Shown piece after piece: positions 1 to 9,996 of a stretch of 45,875 nt of DNA. The notes beneath the pieces were generated by a model that was not told where the DNA came from, made no database searches, and saw only the letters and a program-made list of their open reading frames with translations. Both the position numbers and the translations under genes were made by a program. The stretch's first letter is position 1. Each line of letters begins with the position of its first letter. Source of the stretch: Temnopleurus reevesii (lineage: Eukaryota > Echinodermata > Echinoidea > Temnopleuroida > Temnopleuridae); contig BQKZ01001411.1 of the NCBI GenBank assembly GCA_036244855.1, positions 56,351 through 102,225 of the forward strand, given 5' to 3'.

Positions 1-333
1 TATAATGTACAACTAGGTCTTAGGTCAAATAAGCACCATCTTTTCTTTTCATTTTTGATGCATAATGCTTGAATTTTAATATTTCTTTGGGTTTAATTAC
101 GTATAAAAATGTACAAAATTACATATAATGTACAACTAGGTCTTAGGTCAAATAAGCACCATCTTTTCTTTTCATTTTTGATGCATAATACTTGAACTTT
201 AATATTTCTTTGGGTTTATTACGTATAAAAATGTACAACTTACGTATAAACATTTACAACTAGGTCTAAGGTCAAGTACCATTTTCTCTTTTCAGTTTTG
301 ATGCATAATACTTGAGTTTTAATATTTCTTTTG
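1..333. repeat. tandem repeat, ~123-bp unit, ~2.7 copies
   Basis: The word aactaggtct recurs at 11, 134 and 258, giving periods of 123 and 124 bp. Each unit continues through a cttttcttttcattttt stretch and gatgcataat. The third copy is more diverged and fades out near 333. The array touches the window edge, so its true size is unknown. No coding potential is visible. Confidence 0.85.
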
Positions 334-702
334 GTCAATAGAAACCACAAAGAACCCCGGTGTAAATACCCTTTTCCAAACTCATTCTGACCAGGTTGAC
401 CTGTTTTGTAACACCGACATTGTGTGACCGACTTTCTTTGAGCAATTCCCAGCTTCAAAAGCCTCGACCTTCACATACAACTATCTAAGAATACTCGAAA
501 AAACAGTTCTGTTATTCAAGTTCGAGATTTGAACTTTTTGATACCCTTTTAATCATTCTTATTTTAGGCCACTGGAAATTGTTTCACCCTTCACGTCCAG
601 CAAAGCACGATTGTTGTTAAGCAACATTTGAATGCAAGGCACCCTTGAAAAGTAGTCAAATTCAAAAGTGATAAGATTTTAAAAAAAAAAAAAAAAAAAA
701 AA

Positions 703-1062
703 AGTTATGAATATTTCAGTAGTATCACTCGACAGTTATGGACAATTTTCGGTCACGTGAAATGACGTATGTCATGCATCTTATTGTTTTAAAAACCCAA
801 TTTTTCGACCCCTTTAATAAACGAAAAAAAAAGTTTTTGTTTTTCGTCGATGAATCCATGGGTTCAGATGCATTTATTACTTCAACGTTTTGAATATTTA
901 AAAAAAAATATGCATTTATGTATTAAAACAGATTCTTAAAAACAATAAATCATTCTGAAATAACAGTTTAGAAGTGCATGATATACCTCATAACACGTGA
1001 CCAAAATTTGCAAATCAAAATAAAAATCACTGTTAAGTTGAATCATTGAAATATTCATAACT
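703..1062. mobile_element. imperfect fold-back (MITE-like) element
   Basis: agttatgaatatttca at 703-718 is the exact reverse complement of 1047-1062. Further in, both arms share a ggtcacgtg word preceded by aatttt and followed by a tatgtcatgca / tatatcatgca stretch, so the arms are imperfect inverted repeats of about 75-90 bp. The interior is AT-rich with no ORF. A poly-A run (680-702) abuts the left arm. No clear target-site duplication was seen. Confidence 0.55.
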
Positions 1063-3440
1063 ATTCCTCGACCGCTTTACTTCAAACTGTTCGTCTGTTT
1101 CTATACTTTTACATGGAATGGGTATCACGGCTTTTAATGACAATTGATGTTTGTTTCAACGTCGCATCTTTTTGGTGCCTTTTTAATCATTCTTCATTTT
1201 TAGATAGTCGGACATCCCATTTACTTCTTTTCACAAGTGCTGAAGCTTTGATAGGAGAACTATTGAGAAAGTCTGAATAGGCCATTCTATTTTTAGTACT
1301 TAAATAGTCAATTTTAAAGACCCATTCATCATTTGTGAACTTCAACCTGAATAACCTAAAAATAGACAATTTTTATGACAACTTTTGAGTAGGTTTTGAA
1401 TAGGCCGTTCTATTTTTGGCTCGGACTACTTTGTTATCCAACCCGCAATTGATCGGTGAATGAATACCTACCCGACCAGGTCGGCTAAACTGCCGAGACC
1501 TAGTATGGTGAATGAATAATTGATAATAAAACTTGAAAAAAAAATAATAAAAGCTCATTTCTTTCCGAGCACAATATATCTTTATGCACAATTGTCATGT
1601 ATATATATATTGTATTTATTGTTTTGTAAAATGTATATTCAATTTAACTTATATACTATCATTTGTCATTTTGAGTCAGTGAAATGGAAAAATAAAGCAA
1701 ATCAAATAAAAAATAAAAATAAAATGTATACATCAGTTATTCAATTCTCCGCATCACAGGAAATTACAAATTGAGAGAAATCGACAAAACATAAATCACA
1801 TATCGAAATCTTGATATCAATGATAATAAAACTATACCTATAATATTCATGAAGCTGAATACCAGTAATGCCCGGTTATTTAAAAGAAAATAATAATTTT
1901 GACCATTATCACATGCCTTAATTTGGTTCTTATCAAAAGTGGTATTGTCGTTGTTATTGCTGTTCATATTATTTGGGGGCATCCATTCTTGTCTGCACTA
2001 TATATTTTTTTCTTCAGATAAACCTTTAGAAGATCTTTTTAGATTTTGTGTCAAACCATTTTGTTCATTTAGATCTCAGATGCTTCTTTAATTTTCCTCC
2101 TTTTTAAAAATAAAACCTCAATCATGTCAATATTTTTATGTATGCTTGCATGACACCCCTGAACTTCTTGTATGAACCCGTGGACGACGTACTCGTTATC
2201 AGATATAGATATAGATTTTTAGTAAACAATGTCTTCAAAGTAGGTCGTTGTAATTTATTTATAGCTTAATTCACATTTTTATGAAACACGTATACACGTA
2301 TGGGTTTGCCGGAAGTAAATTTCAGTTATGAAACGGGCATTTGACCTACTCCCGGTACGCAGCTCGTAGTCTATTTTTGCAAACCCCTTAGGAGATGAAA
2401 ATGTATACTAATGAAATACTGAAGCCAAGCTTTTTGGAATTTTGTTAAAGCAAAAGTCAAATTCAAAGTTGAATTTCCAAAAGCAATCAACCTTTCTGCA
2501 GGCTACGTTGGTATGTAAATGGCTATTTAGTTTGCAGTGTCTTGAGACCGTTCAGGGATTAAAGCCTTAATACAGTTTTGGTAAAGATTAAGAAATGTGA
2601 ATTTTATGGGATCTTTTTTCATGGCATATGTATCTTACACACATTTTGAGACCTAAGCATATTTTTTAATCACTGTTTCTCTTTGAAAATTTGAATTCGA
2701 CCGTTAATTTATGTTTAGCGCCCTCTCTTGGTGATAACAATATTTTGTTTGTAATCGGCCATAAGCAAGATTATTTCTGAAATTTGACCCAACAAAATGT
2801 TAAAAAGGTACACACATGCATCAAATTCTAAAATTGTCATCCGATTCTGTGCACGGGAAGATGTCTCGGGGGACACGACACTGAAAAATCTTGCACATTA
2901 TAACTTTATCAAAACTTATTCATTTTTCACACGATCCTTTGTGTAATATATTCATAATACTATATTTAATTTCATATAGATTTGAAGACAAAATGTGGGG
3001 ATATTCGTTTATATCAATATTTTACTTTACAGATAATATTTGTATTAGAATTTCAATGAACCTCTAGTATAAGAACAAAATTGGCGGGATGTGGCAAGCA
3101 GATGAATTATTATCTCTATCAATTTGTGAATGATAATATTCGAATGAATTATTTTGTTTTTATTTATTTCTCTATCTTTTTGTTTGGTTTGTGTTATTGA
3201 TTTGCTCAGTGCATTGTCAGCTGTAACCGCCCAAGTATGAAATTATCACACAACATCCGAAATAACTTGCATATTTCAAAAATTATATTTAAACATGTTA
3301 GTTTCGTCTATAGTTGTCATTGAATAACATTAGAATTCACACCATTCTTCTGTTTTATTGCATGTTATTTATTTATTTGTTGATCTATTCTTATTTTAGC
3401 GACAGACAATAACATTTCCATGACCAGTACTTTTTAGTCG
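1063..3440. other. intergenic, no gene seen
   Basis: AT-rich sequence with only short, low-complexity ORFs. The word gaataggccattctattttt at 1275 recurs with one mismatch at 1398, a short direct repeat. An A/T-rich stretch at 1690-1730 with aataaa resembles the tail of a decayed non-LTR element, but this is weak. Confidence 0.5.
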
Positions 3441-3510
3441 TGCACCCCCTCCCCCCACACACACACACACACCACCCCTCCTTCCCCCTCCTCCTACCCC
3501 CACCCCTACG
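3440..3510. repeat. C-rich and CA microsatellite
   Basis: A run of Cs is followed by a short (CA)n tract and then further C-rich sequence (ctcctaccccc). Simple low-complexity DNA. Confidence 0.8.
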
Positions 3511-4795
3511 TAAATGTCGAGTCTTATAAAATCATTTCAGGTTATGAAATAACGTTTTCGACCCAACTCTGGTACGGCTTGCCCAGAATGTTTGTAATCG
3601 TCATCAGCTTATAATTATGTTTTTTTTTTAATTTCATTATCTCCCCTCTCCGGGGGTTATTCAGGAGTAAAGAATTTGTCTTCAAAAGTGCTATAATTAT
3701 TATCATTACAATAACAATTTTTATCTCTTATTTCTTGATCTATTTGGCTGATGAATTTGATAATTATTCTGATAATGAGGATAATGGTAAGAAAATGAAG
3801 AGTAATAATCGTCGCTCTTTTGTACTCATCATCAGCTTGTTGATGTTGTTTTGCAGTTTTGCAGTAAAAAAAAAATAATGACTTGCACAATATAGGCCTA
3901 TTGGATACTGCACGAGATAACTGCATGGACATGTTTGATACCGGAAACGTAATTTTTCTCCTTTTTTTTTACACTGCGTAACTCTTTTATTTTTTTCGCT
4001 ATGAAAATTACGTAGTTCGTTCATTAATTAGAGGCATATTAAATTGATGATATCATCTCTCTGACTTCCCTGCTTATCAAATATGTGCGTTCCACTTCCA
4101 TCAAATATCGGTAAAAGTTGAAGCCGGCTGGTTCTCTCTCGCATCATTGTTGAACGTTGTATTTTTTAATCTTTATAGTTGTTCTTCGCCAGAAGAGGAG
4201 TTCATAAAATCAGTCTAAACTTGTGATTTCGCTGATAATTTTTTTGTTGTTTGTTTGATCATTCCTTCATTCATTTAATGAACTATCTATTATCTAAACT
4301 ATTTGATTGTGACAAGAGTCTGTTTTTGTAAACTAGGCGAACAACAACCCATCCTCCGGCAAGGGCAAACGTTATACGGGTGTATACGTGATCTAGTGTT
4401 AGTCTAGCAAAAGAAACTTGTTTTTTGATAGATTTTACGTAACAGGCCAATTTTTTAACGCACAACCATCTAGATGGGTTTTCTACAAGGATTTTTAAAA
4501 GTGCAATACACGCAAATGTTCTAATTTTCGAGAAAATCTGTTATCAGGAAGGTTTATGAATGACTTTCGAGAAAAAAAAATACGCGCAGGTTCGATTTTA
4601 TTATACTGGTCTGTTAACTGTAGACTAATTTTGTATAATCGCTGACGACGTATTGATGCTAGTCTTAGAGTTCAACGATACAGCCACTTTTACATAAATG
4701 GCATAGTCTATGTTCACACACCCACGCACACCATAAGAGAACAAACAAAAGCATAACTCCTTATTTCTTTTCAAATGATCAGATATACTGTATGA
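3511..4795. other. intergenic, no gene seen
   Basis: AT-rich sequence with several short ORFs that look like chance. A cacacccacgcac word near 4718 recurs near 5498, each followed by a related segment (agagaacaaacaaa / agagacaaacaaga), so 4590-4790 and 5390-5560 may be old copies of one repeat. Confidence 0.4.
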
Positions 4796-4822
4796 GCCTA
4801 CAAAGCAATTATAATCAATAAT

Positions 4823-5137
4823 ATGTTTTGCTGGGACGATAAAATGGTTGGTTTTCTTGTCGCATTTCTGAATCAAGGTGATTATCAATGGGATCGAAGA
4901 GAAATTGTCTCTGGGGTTCTTTTCAAAAACGAAATATTCTCAATACTTGCTAGGGAAAATGATGCATGCGCTAAAATCTACACAGGGCAAAATTTCGAAG
5001 TTTTCAGTGATGACATAAAATCGAGCAAAATATTAAACCCCATTTATATGACTCCGGAAAATGGGATTATGCCACGTCTTCCAGTGAATTTCAGTGACTC
5101 TGAATTTTGTTTTTTCGACGTACAAACATATGGTTAA
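4823..5137 (+). CDS. unassigned ORF, 104 codons (doubtful)
   Basis: An ATG-initiated ORF of 104 codons begins MFCWDDKMVGFL and ends in DVQTYG before a TAA. The composition is fairly protein-like (mixed charged and aromatic residues, not a low-complexity tract), which makes it stand out from neighbouring chance ORFs. I do not recognise any domain, signal peptide or membrane segment. The frame is closed upstream at 4793-4795 (tga), so an upstream exon could only join within about 28 bp of the ATG. No good splice sites flank it. It lies between two segments that look like related repeats (about 4700 and 5490), so it may be part of a repeat. Chance remains the simplest explanation. Confidence 0.2.
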   Translation: MFCWDDKMVGFLVAFLNQGDYQWDRREIVSGVLFKNEIFSILARENDACAKIYTGQNFEVFSDDIKSSKILNPIYMTPENGIMPRLPVNFSDSEFCFFDVQTYG

Positions 5138-6658
5138 ATAAGAATAACATTACCATTATAGATTTAAAAAAAAACAATAATAATAATGTAAAGAAAATGC
5201 GTACGACGGCGCGATGAAAGATTTGTTCTGTTGTTGTTTTTTTTACTTCAATGGCACAAGGAGATTTTGTGAATGGCCTGTAAAAACGGGATATGTAAAA
5301 TGATTTCCTGATGTTATCTTATTCACAAATCTGTTTATAAAATGAGGCAATCCTCTGTATGATGATAATTTTAAATCATACTTCACCATCTGGTGCGTGC
5401 GTAGTTTGCGTGCAAGAACCTTTTGTTTGTCAGAAAAAATAGACTGGCTGGAAGATTAGACAATGCCAAAGTTCATGATCAATTATACGTGCCCACACAC
5501 CCACGCACGCTGGGGGTCCCGATAAAGAGACAAACAAGATCCTTTATATTTCCACTTGACCTGAAATTCACCTTAAATTTGTGACAATGCCATCCCATCT
5601 TGAAGAACAGGTCTGTAACTTCAGACCAGCTATGGGTCGCACAACCTTTTCGGGATTTCCAAGAGACTCTGAACCTGAATTTGCTAGTCTGTCATTTCTG
5701 ACTCGTTGCGCGTGCGTGCGGTTACATATCGTGTCACGCTAGCTGTATAGTCTGTAATTACCAGACCCTAAATAGTCGTTGACAGTTTCGTTGTAGTTGA
5801 TTCATGACACGCTTTGATTTCGCTCTCTTCTTCGCTCTCTTCTTCAAATCTTTACCCATTTCGACAGGAGCAGAAAATTAAACAAATAGAACATCCAAAG
5901 TCCGAGAATACTCTGACAATAATGAAGAAAGTTGTGAATTTATATAAAACTCTTTTATGTTCTGTTCATTGGATTTTTCTGCCCCTGTTTAATAGGAAAG
6001 TCTACCCAAAAATAATATTTCTGCAACCGGAGCAGAAAAATATATGAACAGAACGGAAAAAGTTTGAGAAAAATCGGACAACTATTAAGAAAGTTGGCAA
6101 CTGATGACGTCATAGTTGCACAATTGACCATTTATCAAATCCATATCAATGTCATAAACATGTTACTTTTTTTCCCCGAAATATGATTTCCTCAAAACTT
6201 TAACTGTAGGATATCTTTATGATAGATAATTATGTAGATCCGCTATTTGCATGTTTATACTCATATACAAACTTTGCAACTTTATGTAAAAACAATGAAA
6301 TTTACACCATATTTATAATGAAAACTCTGGTTACTTGTGCACCCATGATGTCATCAAATTGGCAACATTTCTGGAAGTTTCCTCTGATTTGTCCATTTTT
6401 TTAATCTTTAAAAATGTATAACTTTTTTGTTACCTTTCCGAATTTCTTCAAACGTTCTTTGTTTGACTCACTAGCTTTTTCTGATTTTGTTAAAAGAATT
6501 ATTATTTTTGGGTAGACTCTTCTTTTAACGAATATTGTTTTGGGGTAGAATCTCCTTTTAAGCTTCACCTGACCTAAATATCTAGATTTCATACAGAATC
6601 TCTGATCTATTTGGACGGTTTATATCATTGGAAGAAAGGGGCAAAGTGTATGGTTGTA
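5138..6658. other. intergenic with degenerate dispersed repeats
   Basis: No gene recognised. agtctacccaaaaataata near 5999 reappears reverse-complemented near 6500. Segments of the form gaac...aagtttga.gaaa..cgga...aagaaagtt occur near 5890, 6050 and, inverted, near 6440, suggesting several decayed copies of one repeat in both orientations. A short tandem ttcgctctcttc lies at 5819-5842. Confidence 0.45.
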
Positions 6659-6659
6659 T

Positions 6660-7381
6660 TTAAGGGGGCCAGTCTGGTAAAAAAAAAAAAAAAATTAATT
6701 ATTTTTTTTTTTTGTGATAATTTGAAATGTGCCTTTCAACTTTCAACTTTCAACCTTTCAACTGCTAAAAGCAATTTAAAGCCAACAAATGATGAATAAT
6801 CACGACTTTTATGTAAATTCTTATTATATCCTTTATAAAATGCTAATTATCTAGGAATTAAAAATATTGGACAAAAATTGCTATAACTTGAAAAATATTC
6901 ATCAGAATTACATAAAAATTGGCAGGAATATTTGTTTTTACACAACAAACAATCCTATGATGGTTTTTTTGCATACCTACCTCACAAGCAAAGTTATTGG
7001 CAAATCTCACTCAAATTTCTGTTTTTTCTTTGAAATATGTTAATTATATGTAAATGATAAAAATTATTCAAATGGTGTCATAGGATTGATTTGCTTACCA
7101 TATACTATCAAAATCACACACAAGAGCTTTGATATCTCAAGTATAATTTGAGTAGTAGTACAAACAATGAGCACTTTAATATTTTGTTGTCCTTGACAAA
7201 TTTGCATATAATTTGCATATTCAATAAGATAAATAAATTTTTGAAGCAGATTTAGATTCTCCATTGTCTCAACCTTCCAAAAATGTATGGTTTGTTGGGG
7301 TTTACTTACTCAAGTAAAGATATATTTAGAAATCATTATTGAAGTTCATTTCACTCTATTTTACCAGACTGGCCCCCTTAA
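6660..7381. mobile_element. TTAA-flanked non-autonomous DNA transposon (MITE), ~720 bp
   Basis: ttaagggggccagtctggt at the left end is perfectly inverted at the right end (accagactggcccccttaa), and the match extends into the flanking t and a bases for about 23 bp. Both ends sit on a TTAA tetranucleotide (6660-6663 and 7378-7381), the target duplication used by piggyBac-type transposases. The interior has no transposase ORF and is AT-rich, with short internal repeats (caactttcaactttcaacc near 6738). The inverted repeats are seen directly; the piggyBac-type assignment is inferred only from the TTAA and the terminal inverted repeats. Confidence 0.75.
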
Positions 7382-7383
7382 AC

Positions 7384-8390
7384 ATTTACAAAATAGTTCA
7401 TGAAATAAAAAGGGTATTTTACAATGTTGCACAATTTAAGCTCTTGTAAATAAAAATCATAAATTCGTAATTCTTACTATTTTACAGAATCTGTTACATC
7501 AATACATGTACACACAAAACCTGCTCTTTATCATCTTTTGAAAATTGTATTTTTGGCAAAAATTGAATTCAGCAGTTTCAAAAGCATAATTAATGATTTG
7601 TCATGCAGCGATGCAGTCATAAATTGGCTGTAATTCTTCAAACACTTTCATTTATTTCTCCCAAATTTTTAATGTAATTAAAAATAATAAGGGTTTTAAG
7701 ATTTATGATACTTTTTTATATGTTTATTTATTTATTTATTCTTTTTTGTTGGGGTGGGGTCTTTTTATTCATTTATCTACTATTTATTCACAGGAAAGTC
7801 ACAACTTTCAAGCGAACAAAAAGTTGGTGTATTAATCTGGTCCCTGAACATAATAAAAACACGAACAATGTAGAACCTAACAAAATGATTGCAAACAATG
7901 AAATATTACGTTATACAATGATATTGATTTATTGTAATTTTCCATGTATTGTTGATATAAAGTAATTATCGAGCGGAAACAGATTGCTGTCGCCTAGTGT
8001 GCTGCGATATCAAAAGGATGCATAAGTTGGTGCAAGATCGCTGGAATCTGTACTACAGTACATTAAAATGTGTATTTCATGTTCAATTTGGATTTACATA
8101 GCACGACGGGCGGCAGTAATCGGATTACTTTACTAGGTGTTACAGGTGATTTTTATTTGCAAAGCACTAGGTTTATGTTCAATATTCCATTTTCTGAAAA
8201 ACGAACATTGATTATTGAAAGCTAATGTTTAGGTAAGCAAAAACGACATATCAATCAACATGATTAGGGCAAACCTACAGGCCAAAATCAAGAGGCTATA
8301 TTTACTTTAAAAATTGAAAAACTGAAAATGAGATATTGATTCCAAACTCGTTCGATATTATGTATCTCTAAAGGCAGAAAGGGGAACTAA
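7384..8390. other. intergenic, no gene seen
   Basis: AT-rich sequence with a tttatttatttatt low-complexity stretch at about 7723-7740. I found no splice-bounded coding segment, no RNA gene and no convincing repeat. Confidence 0.5.
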
Positions 8391-8399
8391 TCGTTTATT

Positions 8400-9990
8400 C
8401 AAACTTCTGGGTTTTGATTGCACTCCTTATTAACTGAATAAAGAGAGCACGGTGAGACAATTCAGGTAGTTCTTTTGAACATCTTGCTGAGGTTATATTT
8501 CCTCACCATCGAGACTGATTCAGTATAAGTTTAAACTTATCGAAATCTTCCAATTGTGCATTTCAAAACAAACTGTTCTTTTCATTTACCCATTTACCTG
8601 ATATCTCTCATATAGTGAGTCATGACTTACATAGGATTGTGTTAGGTATAAATTCATGTGAGCATTTTGTAGCGGTAATCATCATCGCAGAGGACTGTTT
8701 AATTGATTGTACATCAAAAGCAACGTTCTTTTTTTTTAATTTACCTTACAGGTATTTAAAGAGGTGTGTTAATGTTAGGGCAGATATTGTTGATAAAAGA
8801 TTGTTTCCCATTGTTACCAACTCATTGAACGTTTCAATCGAATACTGAAAATATTGTTCTTTTCGTTTCATTTTCAGGTCATTTCTCACTCCTGAAATGA
8901 ACCATCAGTGCTCGGGCTAACGCCCCGGTTACATAGGACCCCGGAAGCAACATGATTCACCGCGACTCTTTGTAAATTCACAGTTAACTGCCTCAGAACA
9001 AAGAGTCGGGATGAATCGTGTTGCTTCCGGGGTCCTATGTGACCGGGCTTTAATGAATCGTGTTGCTTCCGGGGTCCTATGTGACCGGGCTTTAGTCTGC
9101 ACGTACCGACTCTTGGCTTCGGTTTTGCACAATGTGCCTAGTGCGTGATTAAGAATCTGCATTTTGAGACTACCTCAAAATATAATGAAGCCTGTGGCTA
9201 GTTTACATTCGCAACGGGATGACAATGATTACTGATTGCCAACCAAATCAAACGAAGAAGAAGAAGAACACGACCCTCTCTGCTACCATGTTTTTCTACG
9301 ATTTCTGCCCAGCCGAAAGAGGGCGCGACCCCAAAAAGTTGACTGAAATTCACATTTTCAGGCTAGATATTGGATCACGCCATCTATCGTTTGCACTCGT
9401 TGGACTAGGAGGCAGCTGACGCAGTTCTTATGAACATCTTGCAGCGATGATTCTCACAGAAGAGAACGAACTCCAGTTTTTATTTGAAAAGAATATTTTG
9501 GTATTTACATTTTCAGTTTTTTTTTACACTTCTGAATTGATTCATCACTGGACGCGAGGAGGGCACTAACTTTAGACAGTTCTTAAAAACAACTCGAGTA
9601 TTCTCGTTTAAGAGAATTAGCCTAAGTTCGGATTCGTCGAAAGATTCAAATTTTGATTGAATTGATGTTCTATTAATTCCTCTTTTTAGGTTTTTCGTAC
9701 TCCTGGACTACATTATAATTGACGGACTAATGTCGACCAGACAGTTTTTGTAAACATATTGCGGAGGTTCCCTTGAAATTAACGAGTCTAAGAAAGGAGT
9801 TGTTGAACGATTCAATTTTACATTGCAAATAATGTCCTCTTTTTGTTTACATTTCAGGTTTTTCACACTCTTGAACTGAATCTTCACTACACTGGGAAAT
9901 AACTCGGGTGGTTCTTGCGATCGCCTTGAGAACGTCTTGCGGTGTCCTATCCACATCGGAGAGAACGACTGGACCATTGTCCGGAGAAGT
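8400..9990 (+). repeat. degenerate tandem array, ~160-180-bp units, upstream of zinc-finger exon
   Basis: A pattern recurs: a T-rich stretch and ttttcagg-like word, then cac(t)cctgaa.tga, then agttcttatgaacatcttgc.g, then a gaac/gaa stretch. The cag-like starts are near 8751, 8877, 9361, 9519, 9688 and 9866. The gttctta...gaacatcttgc block is near 8466, 8646, 9422, 9577, 9742 and 9909. Spacing in the best-preserved part is 155-179 bp. The last unit runs into the coding exon at 9997-10068. Each unit's ttttcag resembles a 3' splice site, so the array could be decayed exon duplications or simply an intronic satellite. Confidence 0.6.
8918..9094. mobile_element. fold-back MITE, hairpin family 1 copy A (with partial tandem duplication)
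   Basis: The left arm 8918-8972 (ggaccccggaagcaac core, ending gactctttg) pairs with the right arm 8999-9052 (caaagagtcg start, gttgcttccggggtcc core), giving a hairpin of about 50-bp arms and a 26-bp loop. The right arm is then repeated in tandem at 9052-9094. It is inserted in the repeat array upstream of the zinc-finger exon. A diverged second copy lies at 13752-13885 with the same loop words. Confidence 0.75.
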
Positions 9991-9996
9991 CTCACG

